Source: Sphaerisporangium perillae
GTDB lineage: Bacteria; Actinomycetota; Actinomycetes; Streptosporangiales; Streptosporangiaceae
NCBI RefSeq assembly: GCF_023276435.1
Contig: NZ_JALLPO010000021.1
Coordinates: forward strand, 1 to 64,000
DNA: 64,000 bases
Direction: 5' to 3'
The notes below the pieces were generated by a model. That model ran no database searches and was not told where the DNA came from. It saw only the letters and a list, made by a program, of their open reading frames with translations. How positions within the stretch are numbered: position 1 is the first letter of the stretch; the number at the start of each line of letters is the position of its first letter. The position numbers were made by a program, and so were the translations under genes. Positions 40,617 through 48,700 of the stretch are shown one piece after another.

Positions 40617-40916
40617 TTGGCCGGGGCTCCAGGGTACGGGCGGCCGGTGCGCCCCGGCCGCGCTCGCGGTTGCGACGGTTGTCGAGGAGAGGGCGCAGGC
40701 ATCCAGGTTAGTACCTTTGTGAAGCTATGCACAAAGTGCGGCCGCGCACTCTCGGGTCCCCACCTTCCCAGGTAGGGGTGGCGGTCCCGGATCCGACCCT
40801 GTCCGACTGTGACCCATCACACTCGCGCAGGGCCCGCGAGCCGGGCGCACGGCTTCACGGGACAGGCCGTCAGGCTGGGCGCATGCCCGCCCAGGACTGG
40901 CCGTTAGGCTAGGCGA
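40617..40916. promoter_or_regulatory. Divergent intergenic region rex / glutaredoxin
   Basis: This 300-bp stretch has no gene. It holds the Rex site and a possible rex promoter: on the minus strand TTGTGC, an 18-base spacer, then TAACCT, with the operator covering the -35 and spacer. Nothing else was recognised. Confidence 0.5.
40716..40735. promoter_or_regulatory. Rex operator upstream of rex-hemACD
   Basis: TTTGTGAAGCTATGCACAAA matches the Rex consensus with one arm mismatch (TGCACAAA instead of TTCACAAA). It has the same 20-bp layout as the menJ site. It lies 100 bp before the rex GTG, as expected for autoregulation and NADH control of haem synthesis. Confidence 0.85.
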
Positions 40917-41165
40917 ATGGCTCCGCGAGACCACACGATCACCTTGCTCGGCAAGCCCGGCTGCCACCTCTGCGACGACGCACGGGCCGTCATCCGGCGG
41001 GTGGCCGCGGAGCTCGGCGTCTCCTGGGAGGAGCGCGACATCACCGCCTCCCGGGAGGACCAGGACGCCTACTGGGAGATGATCCCCGTCACGCTGATCG
41101 ACGGCGTCCAGCACGACTTCTGGCGCGTCGACGAGACCCGCCTGCGCGCCGCGCTCTCCGCCTAG
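40917..41165 (+). CDS. Glutaredoxin-family (DUF836-like) protein
   Basis: This 82-residue thioredoxin-fold protein has active site LGKPGCHLCDDARAV and a cis-proline region EMIPVTLIDG. It is a small thiol-redox protein of the glutaredoxin-like family common beside rex in actinomycetes. The partner is unknown. The ATG at 40917 was used. It converges with the 7-TM/ABM gene 18 bp further on. Confidence 0.85.
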   Translation: MAPRDHTITLLGKPGCHLCDDARAVIRRVAAELGVSWEERDITASREDQDAYWEMIPVTLIDGVQHDFWRVDETRLRAALSA

Positions 41166-41183
41166 CAGGTCCTCCCACCAGCG

Positions 41184-42845
41184 TCAGACGTGGAACGCGG
41201 TCGGCAACGGAACCACCTTGGCCGCGTTGACGTTCAGCTCTATGACGTTCGCCGCGAGCACGTGCGCCACCCGCTCGCGGGCGAAGCGCTCCATGTGCGC
41301 CTGGCGCTGGTGCTCGCTGAACGCCACCTCGTCCCGGTACAGCTCGTAGACGATGCGCTGGAGCGGCGCCGACTTGACCGCGTGGCAGATGAAGACCAAC
41401 GTGTCGGGCTCGCTCCGCCGTACGGCCTCGACGGTCTCCTCGGCCAGGCGGTCGAACGCCTCGCCCGCCCCGTCCATGAGCGTGAAGACGGTGAGCAGGC
41501 CGTAGATGCTGGGCGAGGGTCTCGCCGAGCCCGCCCCCAGCGGCGCCTCCGCACGGCGTCCCCCGGCCACCTGCGTGTCCGGGCGGCCGAAGGGCTGCTT
41601 GATCTCGTTGCCCGGGAACATCACGCCGGTCGCCGGCATGGAGAAGTCCTGCGGGCCCGGCGCACGATGGGAGCCGTTCTGCCCGGCTGCGAGGTTCGGG
41701 TCGAGCGGCCCGGGCCGCCCGTGCTGGCCGCTGTCCCCGGGCAGCCCCGGCATCGGGCCCTGCGCGTGCTGGCCACGGCCGGGCTGCTGGTCGTACGGGC
41801 CCGGCACACCCGGCATGTTGGAGCCGTACTGCCCGGCGAGGCCGGGCGCACCCTGTCCAGGCGGCCCGCCGGGCACACCCTGCCCGGGCAGCCCGCCGGG
41901 GCCGTCCGGTCCGAAGACCTCGCCGGTCATCGGGCCGCCGAAGGCGTTGAACCCGCCGGACGGCTGCATGCGGGCGGCGTAGTCGACCTCTCCCTGGTCG
42001 GTCGCCCGGTACTCCGCCACGAGGTCGCCGAGCCCGGAGCGGCGCGGCGGCGGCATCGCCGGGGTGGCCGGCAGAGGGCCGGCCTCGAAGGCGGCCTCGG
42101 GCTCGGGAGCCCGGCGGCGCGGTGGCGGGCTCTCGTCGTCCCAGTCGTCCTCGGCGCCGTCCCGCTCCTCGTCGTACGGCGCGAGCGGGCGGGCGACGGC
42201 GTACCAGATGGCGCCGACCATGAGGATGATCACGAGCGCCGCGAACACGCCGGGGATGGCGAAACGCACGGCGCCGACCAGGGCGAGCCCTGTGGGCGCC
42301 AGCACCACGCCGGCGTGCATGTTGTCGGCGTCGAGGTCATCGCCGCCGCGCCAGCGCAGCACCGCCAGGATCAGGCAGCCGATGAGGATCAGGTAGGTGA
42401 GGGCGTGGGCGGCGTTCAGCAGGGCCGTCGGGATGATCGTCCAGTGGGTGTCCCCGAGCGGCAGGGCGTAGCCGAACTTCTCGGAGGCGCTGACCGGGTC
42501 CAGGATCAGGATCACCGTGGTGATCAGCGTGAAGGCGATGCCGAGAAGCCAGGCGGCGAACTTCCCCGCCGCCTTCTCGGCCAGCATCTGGATCATGCCG
42601 ATGGCAAGCCAGAAGGGCGCCAGGAACGCTCCGGTGATCTGGTAGACCCTGAAGGTCACGGGCCCGAACTTCATCAGATGCCCGATGGCGACGGCACCGA
42701 GGGCCAGGCAGAGGGCCGCGGTGGTGACGGTCCAGGAGATGAGCCAGCCGCTCCGCTCATCCCTCAGGCGTCCGACCAGGATGCCGGTGGTGATGGCGGC
42801 GAACAGCGCACCGGCGAAGGCGGTGACGGCAACGACGACTTCCAT
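41184..42845 (-). CDS. Seven-helix membrane protein fused to a C-terminal ABM-like domain
   Basis: The 553-residue protein has about seven hydrophobic helices in residues 1-215, including GVFAALVIILMVGAIWYAVA. A cytoplasmic linker of ~240 residues follows, very rich in Pro, Gly and Gln with PGQG/PGGP runs. The last ~105 residues (GLLTVFTLMDGAGEAFDRLA through VVPLPTAFHV) look like a dimeric alpha-beta barrel of the antibiotic-biosynthesis-monooxygenase type. I know no characterised member. It is divergent from bldN and convergent with the glutaredoxin gene. Confidence 0.65.
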   Translation of the reverse strand: MEVVVAVTAFAGALFAAITTGILVGRLRDERSGWLISWTVTTAALCLALGAVAIGHLMKFGPVTFRVYQITGAFLAPFWLAIGMIQMLAEKAAGKFAAWLLGIAFTLITTVILILDPVSASEKFGYALPLGDTHWTIIPTALLNAAHALTYLILIGCLILAVLRWRGGDDLDADNMHAGVVLAPTGLALVGAVRFAIPGVFAALVIILMVGAIWYAVARPLAPYDEERDGAEDDWDDESPPPRRRAPEPEAAFEAGPLPATPAMPPPRRSGLGDLVAEYRATDQGEVDYAARMQPSGGFNAFGGPMTGEVFGPDGPGGLPGQGVPGGPPGQGAPGLAGQYGSNMPGVPGPYDQQPGRGQHAQGPMPGLPGDSGQHGRPGPLDPNLAAGQNGSHRAPGPQDFSMPATGVMFPGNEIKQPFGRPDTQVAGGRRAEAPLGAGSARPSPSIYGLLTVFTLMDGAGEAFDRLAEETVEAVRRSEPDTLVFICHAVKSAPLQRIVYELYRDEVAFSEHQRQAHMERFARERVAHVLAANVIELNVNAAKVVPLPTAFHV

Positions 42846-43020
42846 GATGGCCCAACTCTGCCGGACATTACCTCCAAACCGGTAGCCGATGCCCGAAGTG
42901 CCGCATGGCTCCTGTTACGGGTGGATGTTACTGGGGCAAAGTAGATTGTGTAATTTCCCGATGATTTCTAGAGTGTTCGAGCACGCACGCGCCCTTCCCT
43001 TTGCTCCCCAGGGATACCGG

Positions 43021-43674
43021 ATGTCGAACTCATATTCGGTCGCCGGGCTTTCCCCTCCAGGATCGGCCGACATAGTGAACCCCACTCGCGCCGCCGCTGA
43101 GCAGCGAGAGCGCCCCATCCCGGACATCGACGAACTCCGGAGGGTGGTCCTCCGCGCCAAGACCGGCGACGCGGACGCCTTCGCCGCGCTCTACGACCGG
43201 TATGTCGATCTCGTCTACCGCTACGTGTACTTCCGGGTCGGCAGCCACGCGCTCGCGGAGGATCTCACCAGTGAAACGTTCCTACGAGCCCTGCGGCGTA
43301 TCGCCGACTTCACCTGGCAGGGCAGGGACTTCGGCGCATGGCTGGTGACGATCGCGAGGAACCTCGTGGCCGACCACTACAAGTCCGGCCGCTACCGCAT
43401 GGAGGTGTCCACCGCGGAGGTGCTGGACACGCCCCTGGACGGGCTGCACATCCCCGAGAACGCCGTCGTGGCCACCATGGTCAGCGAGCGCGTCCTGCGG
43501 GCCGTGAGCGACCTCAACCCCGAGCAGCAGGAGTGCGTGGTGCTGCGCTTCCTGCACGGGATGTCCCTCGCCGAGACGGCGCTGATCATGGGAAAGAAGA
43601 GCAACGCGATCAAGGCCCTGCAGTTCCGCGCGGTGCGCGCGCTCGCCAGGGCACTTCCGGATGATCTCGGTTGA
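43021..43674 (+). CDS. bldN: ECF sigma factor, sigma-BldN type
   Basis: This sigma-70 family protein is very close to Streptomyces sigma-BldN, which directs chaplin/rodlin and aerial-hypha genes. Region 2 reads AKTGDADAFAALYDRYVDLV YRYVYFRV with EDLTSETFLRALRRIADFTW QGRDFGAWLVTIARNLVADHYKS-type matches. Region 4 carries LNPEQQECVVLRFLHGMSLA ETALIMGKK. The ATG at 43021 follows AGGGA and gives 217 residues with a ~40-residue N-terminal extension. ATGs at 42961 and 42889 would lengthen the pro-sequence, and the latter would include a TTA codon (42928). BldN is known to be made with a removable pro-sequence, so the start is uncertain. Confidence 0.88.
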   Translation: MSNSYSVAGLSPPGSADIVNPTRAAAEQRERPIPDIDELRRVVLRAKTGDADAFAALYDRYVDLVYRYVYFRVGSHALAEDLTSETFLRALRRIADFTWQGRDFGAWLVTIARNLVADHYKSGRYRMEVSTAEVLDTPLDGLHIPENAVVATMVSERVLRAVSDLNPEQQECVVLRFLHGMSLAETALIMGKKSNAIKALQFRAVRALARALPDDLG

Positions 43675-43791
43675 TCTAGTGTGACCTCGTGACGCTCCAG
43701 GGGCGCCGGGCGGCCGTAACCTGTTGGCTCCCCGCATCGTTGGGCAAGTAGCACCTATGGATCATCGTAGTGGGCGCGGCAGGGAGCTTTC

Positions 43792-44484
43792 ATGGGCATG
43801 TGGGTGCCTACGCGGTGGCTGCTCAGGCGTTGGGATTCCGTCACGCGACGGCACCCCCAACCCCATTTCGTCGCCCGGCTGCACGAGATCGGAGCCGAGC
43901 CCGCCCATGGCCCCCGCCCCGACTTCCGCACCCGGCTCCGCGAGGAACTCCTGGCCGCCCACGCGACGGCCGCCGCCGACCCCGGCCCCGAGACGGGACG
44001 GCACCGGCGGCACTCCCCCTTTCTGGTGCGGATGCGCCCGGGCGCGCTCATCGTCGCCATGGCCGGCCTGATGGTGTTCTCCGGGGTGCAGACCTACGCC
44101 TCGGTGCCCGGCGACCACCTCTACCCGATCAAGCGCGCGGCCGAGGCCACCATGCTGAGCCTGAGCACCGACGACGTCGAACGCGCCCAGCGGGAGCTGA
44201 CCGCCGCCCACTCCCGCGCCACCGAGGCCGCCGCGCTGCTCGGCTACCCCGACTCCCGCCGCGAGCGGCTCATCGGGCCCACCCTGGACGAGATGACCTC
44301 CACCACCCGGTCGGCCCTGTCCGAGCTCGGTCACGTGAAGCGCCAGGGCACGCACACGCCGGCGCTCAAGCGCTTCACCAAGGAGCAGCGCGACGTGGTG
44401 GAGCCGATGATCCCCCAACTCGGCGGCGACGACCGCATGAAGGCCAGCGCCTACCTCGACATGATCGACGACCTCACTCCCTGA
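43792..44484 (+). CDS. rsbN: Anti-sigma factor RsbN-like (DUF5667)
   Basis: This 230-residue membrane protein follows bldN by 117 bp, the position of rsbN in Streptomyces. A cytoplasmic N-terminal region (about 1-80, with PDFRTRLREELLAAH) precedes one membrane helix (LIVAMAGLMVFSGVQTYASV). The extracytoplasmic DUF5667 region opens VPGDHLYPIKRAAEATMLSL S. RsbN sequesters sigma-BldN until development. GGGAG precedes the ATG at 43792; a second ATG two codons on is possible. Confidence 0.82.
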   Translation: MGMWVPTRWLLRRWDSVTRRHPQPHFVARLHEIGAEPAHGPRPDFRTRLREELLAAHATAAADPGPETGRHRRHSPFLVRMRPGALIVAMAGLMVFSGVQTYASVPGDHLYPIKRAAEATMLSLSTDDVERAQRELTAAHSRATEAAALLGYPDSRRERLIGPTLDEMTSTTRSALSELGHVKRQGTHTPALKRFTKEQRDVVEPMIPQLGGDDRMKASAYLDMIDDLTP

Positions 44485-44577
44485 CCGCGCCGACCCCTAG
44501 ACGTGCGGCGGACGTCACGCCACGCTAACGCCACGTACACCGACTCCACCCCCTCCTCGCCGTTAAGCTGAGGTGCT

Positions 44578-45444
44578 ATGAGGCGGTTACTGCGACGGCA
44601 TACCGAGGCGGAGATGGCCGGCGAGGTCGCGGCCGCGGCAGCGGTGGCCGCGCCGGTCGCCACCCCCGACCCCACCGCGGCGGCCTTCTTCGACGTCGAC
44701 AACACGATGATGCGCGGCGCCTCCATCTACCACTTCGCCCGCGGCCTCGCCTCCCGGGGCCTGTTCACCACCAAGGACCTGGTGAAGTTCGCGCTCGGCC
44801 AGGCGCTGTTCCGCGTGCGCGGCAACGAGAACCCCGAGCACATCGCCCAGGCGAAGGAGACCGCGCTCGCGTTCGTCGTCGGGCTTAAGGTCGACGACGT
44901 CGTGCGGCTCGGCGAGGAGATCTACGACGAGGTGATGGCCGACCGCATCTGGGCCGGCACCCGCGCCCTCGCCCAGAACCACCTGGACGCCGGCCAGCGC
45001 GTGTGGCTGGTGACCGCCACTCCCGTCGAACTGTCCCGCGTGATCGCCCAGCGTCTCGGCCTGACCGGCGCGCTCGGCACGGTCGCAGAGACCGAGAACG
45101 GCGTCTACACCGGCCGGCTGGTGGGCGACCTGCTGCACGGCCCGGCCAAGTCCGAGGCGGTGAAGGCGCTGGCGCGGCGTGAGGGCCTGGACCTGTCGCG
45201 CTGCACCGCCTACAGCGACTCGGCCAACGACCTCCCCCTCCTCCAGCTCGTCGGCCACGCCTGCGCCATCAACCCCGACAGCGACCTGCTGGAGTTCGCC
45301 AGGAAGCACGACTGGGCGGTCAGGGACTTCCGCACCGGCCGCAAGGCCACCATGATCGGCCTCCCCATCGCCGCCGGCGCCGGCGCCGTCGCGGGCGGCG
45401 TCGCCGCCGCCATCGCCCTCAGAAAGCACTACCGCTCCGCCTGA
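44578..45444 (+). CDS. HAD-IB family hydrolase with C-terminal membrane anchor
   Basis: The 288-residue SerB-like phosphatase has AAFFDVDNTMMRGASIYHFA (DxDxT), motif II in VWLVTATPVELSRV, and motif III/IV in AYSDSANDLPLLQLVG. The C-terminal ~25 residues form a Gly/Ala-rich hydrophobic helix. Family members near acyltransferases are thought to act on phospholipid or phosphoserine substrates; the specific substrate is unknown. An Ala-rich 35-residue N-terminus precedes the domain. It is convergent with the acyltransferase gene. Confidence 0.85.
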   Translation: MRRLLRRHTEAEMAGEVAAAAAVAAPVATPDPTAAAFFDVDNTMMRGASIYHFARGLASRGLFTTKDLVKFALGQALFRVRGNENPEHIAQAKETALAFVVGLKVDDVVRLGEEIYDEVMADRIWAGTRALAQNHLDAGQRVWLVTATPVELSRVIAQRLGLTGALGTVAETENGVYTGRLVGDLLHGPAKSEAVKALARREGLDLSRCTAYSDSANDLPLLQLVGHACAINPDSDLLEFARKHDWAVRDFRTGRKATMIGLPIAAGAGAVAGGVAAAIALRKHYRSA

Positions 45445-45577
45445 CCCGCGGACCATGATGGAGATCGGCCCCCTGCACCCCGCGGACCGTGATGTCCGGG
45501 AGGTGCTGGCGCGTGGCTACAAGACGTTCTACCGGACCAAAGCGAGGCCCTTATCGCGGAGCGAGCCTGTGGTCGCC

Positions 45578-46531
45578 CTAGAAGAAGGGCGGGAAGGCGT
45601 GGCCGCGTTGGAGGCGTAGGCGGTTGAGCTGTTGCTGGATGAGCTCGCGAACCTGGTCGGTGAGGTTGAAGACCAGCATCGGGTCGTCGGCCTCCTCCGG
45701 GTCGTACTCGTCCGTGCGCACCGGCTCGCCGAACTGGATCATCCACTTGGACGGCAGCGGGAGCAGGCCGAGCGGCCCGAGCCAGGGAAACAGCGGCGTG
45801 ATCGGGATGTAGGGCAGGCCGAGCAGGCGGGCGAGCAAGCGCAGGTCGCCGATCTTGGGATAGATCTCCTCCGCCCCAACGATCGAGCACGGGATGATCG
45901 GCACCTGGGCGCGGATGGCCGAGGCCACGAAGCCGCCGCGGCCGAAGCGCTGGAGCTTGTAGCGCTCGGAGAAGGGCTTGCCGACGCCCTTGAAGCCCTC
46001 GGGGAACACACCGACGAGCTCGCCCTTGCGCATGAGCCGGTCGGCGTCCTCCGGGCAGGCCAGCGTGTGGCCGGACTTGCGGGACAGGTGGCCGAGCACG
46101 GGAAGCTGGTAGACGAGGTCGGCGCCGAGCAGCCGGAGCGGGCGGTGCGCGGGGTGCTCGTCGTGCAACGCCACCTGGAGCATCAGCGCGTCGACCGGAA
46201 CGGTGCCGGAGTGGTTGGCGACCACGAGCGCCCCCGCCTCGGCGGGCACGTTGTCCAGACCGAGGGTCTCGACGCGGAACCAGTGGCGGTAGAGCGGGCG
46301 GATCAGCTCCAGGAGCACCTTGTCGTTGAGCTCCGGGTCGAAACCGAACTCGTCGACCTCGTACTCCCCGGCGAAGCGACGGCGCAGGAAGCCCAGGAAG
46401 TCCGCCACGCGGTCCTCGACCCCGCCCCGCCCGTCCCCGGCGGTACGGCTCCGCGCGGCCGTGATGGGGATGACCTGGGCGGACCCGGGCTCCTCGTCAC
46501 GATAGTCATGCGGCATGTCTGTCTTCTTCAC
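45578..46531 (-). CDS. Lysophospholipid acyltransferase (PlsC-like)
   Basis: This 317-residue protein has the PlsC motifs VVANHSGTVPVDALMLQ (NHX4D), VGVFPEGFKGVGKP and IPCSIVGAEEIYPKIGDL. It should acylate a glycerol- or polyol-phosphate at the membrane face. The N-terminal ~60 residues are hydrophilic. Its ATG overlaps the epimerase stop by 4 bp, so the two are coupled. The HAD hydrolase next door may belong to the same lipid pathway. Confidence 0.88.
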   Translation of the reverse strand: MKKTDMPHDYRDEEPGSAQVIPITAARSRTAGDGRGGVEDRVADFLGFLRRRFAGEYEVDEFGFDPELNDKVLLELIRPLYRHWFRVETLGLDNVPAEAGALVVANHSGTVPVDALMLQVALHDEHPAHRPLRLLGADLVYQLPVLGHLSRKSGHTLACPEDADRLMRKGELVGVFPEGFKGVGKPFSERYKLQRFGRGGFVASAIRAQVPIIPCSIVGAEEIYPKIGDLRLLARLLGLPYIPITPLFPWLGPLGLLPLPSKWMIQFGEPVRTDEYDPEEADDPMLVFNLTDQVRELIQQQLNRLRLQRGHAFPPFF

Positions 46532-47568
46532 CGTCGCACACCCCCACCGAGCACTGTCGACAGCCAGTCGATCACAGCGAGTGGCATACCGCCAAACATG
46601 CCACGCGAGTGGAGGAAATCATCGAACGCCGACGCGGTGGTGAACTTGGGCCGCCAGTCCAGCTCGGCGGCGAGCCGGTCGGGCTCGACGGCGCGCCCAT
46701 AGCTCATCAGGCCGAGCTGCTCGGGGGAGTAGTCGACCTGTCCGGCGCTGCGGGCGAGGTCGCCGAGGGCGCGGAAGGCGGGGGAGGGCACGGGGAGCGT
46801 CGGCCGGCCGCTCCTTCGCACGCACTGCGACAGGAGCATGATGCCGTCGCCCGTGACGTTGTAGGTGCCGGGGTGGTCCTCAAGGGCCATGCGCCGGAGC
46901 ACCTCGACCCCGTCGTCCTCGTGGACGAACTGAAGCCGGGGGTCGAAGCCGAGCACGGTCGGGACGACCGGCAGGGCGAAATAGCGGGTCAGCGGCGAGT
47001 CGACGCCGGGACCCATGAAGTTCGCGAAGCGCAGCGTCGAGACGGTCACGTCGGGCCGCCGCCGGGCGAAGCCGCGGACGTAGGACTCGACCTCGCTGGC
47101 GTCCTTGGCGTACCCGGAGTGCTGGACCTCGACCGGCTCGGCGTCCTCGGTGAAGACCGCCGGATCGTGCGGCGAGGAGCCGTAGACGGCCGTGGTGGAG
47201 CGGACCACCACCCTGCGCACCGTGGCCGACCGCTGGCACGCGGCCAGCAGTTGCATGGTGCCGATGACGTTGTGTTCCTTCATCGACGACCTGCCCGCGC
47301 CCTTGGAGGGGGCGCTCACCAGGCTCATGTGCACGACGGTGTCGATGTCGGCGGCCGCGATGACGCGCGCGATGTCCGGGCTGCGCAGATCAACCCGGAC
47401 GAACTCGGTGCGGCCCAGTGCGACGCCGCCGCCGCCTCGCGCGAGCGAGGACGGCGGCACGGTGTCCACTCCGATGACCCGGTCGATGTCCGGGTCCGTT
47501 GCGAGAACGCTCGCCACCCGAGCACCGACGTGCCGGGAGACCCCGGTGACGAGCACAGTGTGGGTCAT
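46528..47568 (-). CDS. NAD-dependent epimerase/dehydratase (extended SDR)
   Basis: This 346-residue protein opens HTVLVTGVSRHVGARVASVL, a variant of the Rossmann GxxGxxG motif (GVSRHVG), and has VVRSTTAVYGSSPHDP. The catalytic YxxxK is HSGYAKDASEVES, so the Tyr and Lys are preserved. Substrate is unknown. It pairs with the acyltransferase and follows bS22 in the conserved actinobacterial order bdtA-like HTH, bS22, epimerase, acyltransferase. Confidence 0.85.
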   Translation of the reverse strand: MTHTVLVTGVSRHVGARVASVLATDPDIDRVIGVDTVPPSSLARGGGGVALGRTEFVRVDLRSPDIARVIAAADIDTVVHMSLVSAPSKGAGRSSMKEHNVIGTMQLLAACQRSATVRRVVVRSTTAVYGSSPHDPAVFTEDAEPVEVQHSGYAKDASEVESYVRGFARRRPDVTVSTLRFANFMGPGVDSPLTRYFALPVVPTVLGFDPRLQFVHEDDGVEVLRRMALEDHPGTYNVTGDGIMLLSQCVRRSGRPTLPVPSPAFRALGDLARSAGQVDYSPEQLGLMSYGRAVEPDRLAAELDWRPKFTTASAFDDFLHSRGMFGGMPLAVIDWLSTVLGGGVRR

Positions 47569-47673
47569 CGGCGCCTCGCAGAATCACGTGTTGTGGTCGC
47601 GCTTGCTCAGGTGCTCACCGGGCTGATGAACACTCGCACCCGGCCCGCCGCTCTGCGTTGTCGGTCCGCGCTA

Positions 47674-47772
47674 CTACTTCTTGTTACGCCGCTGGATGCG
47701 GGTCTTCTTGAGAAGCTTGCGGTGCTTCTTCTTTGCCATGCGCTTACGACGCTTCTTGATCACAGAGCCCAC
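47674..47772 (-). CDS. Small ribosomal protein bS22 (AURKAIP1/COX24 domain)
   Basis: This tiny, extremely basic protein of 32 residues reads VGSVIKKRRKRMAKKKHRKL then LKKTRIQRRNKK. It matches the AURKAIP1/COX24-domain protein found as bS22 in mycobacterial 30S subunits. The GTG at 47770-47772 starts it, with a GGGGG tract just upstream. It is easily missed because of its length. A longer in-frame extension upstream has no coding character. Confidence 0.88.
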   Translation of the reverse strand: MGSVIKKRRKRMAKKKHRKLLKKTRIQRRNKK

Positions 47773-48175
47773 GGGACCCCCAGGTGAAGGTAGGTTTGTC
47801 AACATCGATGTGTGCGAACCGGCGAGTCTCGCGCCGCCCGTTGCCTGGGCGCGCCGTTGCCACGGCACACCTGGACCTCGAACCGGCGCCTCGCCAAGGC
47901 GCACACCGAGCCAACAGCCTACCGGCGATTCGCGGTCGATCGCTCCCTGGGGGCAACCCGCGTGGCCCGCGAGGGTCACGACCGGCGACTCCAGGGCCTC
48001 CGCCACCCGGCACGGCGGCGTCGCCGAGGGGTCACGACCGGCGACGACGCGGACGGCCGGCCGCCCACCCCGTCCCGGTCAGGTCGCGTTCCCGCGAACC
48101 GTTCGCATCCCCGCGCACCATGAGCTCATCATCAGCGAGTCCAGCGAACGACCGGTGATGTCGCTACTGATCCAT
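47773..48175. other. Non-coding gap upstream of bS22
   Basis: No gene was recognised in these 403 bp on either strand. GGTCACGACCGGCGAC occurs twice as a 16-bp direct repeat (47974-47989 and 48030-48045), with a looser copy near 48147-48158. GTTGACAAA on the minus strand near 47801-47809 is a possible -35 for bS22, without a clear -10. Confidence 0.5.
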
Positions 48176-48379
48176 TCAACCCGCTTCGATGAACGCATCC
48201 CTCAAGTAGTCGTGCACCGCTTGCTCAGGCACCCTGAAGGATCGCCCGACCCGGATGGCCGGTAACTCACCAGAGTGGACCAGCCGGTACACCGTCATCT
48301 TGGACACCCGCATGACGGTGGCGACCTCTGCCACCGTCAGGAACTTCACCTCGCTGAGAGGTCTTTCGCCTGCACCCAT
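48176..48379 (-). CDS. Excisionase/BldC-like small HTH protein
   Basis: The 67-residue protein starts MGAGERPLSEVKFLTVAEVA at the ATG at 48377-48379. It has one MerR/excisionase-type helix-turn-helix (TVMRVSKMTVYRLVHSGELP AIRVGRSFRV) and nothing else. It precedes bS22 as in streptomycetes, where the orthologue is a conserved DNA-binding protein of the BldC/AlpA kind. Targets are unknown. It is not a phage excisionase by context, since no integrase or att site is present. Confidence 0.82.
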   Translation of the reverse strand: MGAGERPLSEVKFLTVAEVATVMRVSKMTVYRLVHSGELPAIRVGRSFRVPEQAVHDYLRDAFIEAG

Positions 48380-48700
48380 CGGACGCCTCTTCCGCACGTG
48401 TTTCCGGGTTATCCCCACTGGTGCCATTGCTCACGCACGTGTACTGCTGTCAGCGTAGAACGCGTCTCCGATCGCGCAAACCCCCTATTCCATCAGTCAG
48501 CGGAGACCCCTGCCACCAGAACGAAGAAAAACGCTGGCCAGCAGCCAGGCCGAGCCCTGCTCTCGATCTTCTACTCGGTCCAACCGTGTCCCATTAGAGT
48601 CGCTTGGGATCATAAAAAAGTTGGCAAACGGTCGACGTCCCACGGCGAATGCGCACGCGAAACGCCCATTAGGGACGGACCGGATCAGGTGCCGACCGCC
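48380..48700. other. Gap upstream of the small HTH gene
   Basis: These 321 bp hold no recognisable gene. They are less GC-rich than the coding regions and include an A-rich tract (CATAAAAAAGTT near 48612). They should contain the promoter of the HTH-bS22 genes and the 3' end signal of the phosphatase gene. Confidence 0.45.

Noticed and set aside
42889-43020. Upstream extension of bldN from ATG 42889 or 42961.
   Set aside because: Third-position GC is low in this stretch, a TTA appears at 42928 and no Shine-Dalgarno precedes either ATG. AGGGA supports 43021. Kept as an alternative, since BldN-type factors carry pro-sequences.
47681-48265. A plus-strand frame of 194 codons over the bS22 region.
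   Set aside because: It runs antisense to bS22 and the small HTH gene, and its product is Arg/Pro/Ser-rich without any family resemblance.
48176-48427. Reading the small HTH gene as a phage excisionase.
   Set aside because: There is no integrase, att repeat or prophage gene nearby, and the gene order with bS22 is chromosomal in actinomycetes.
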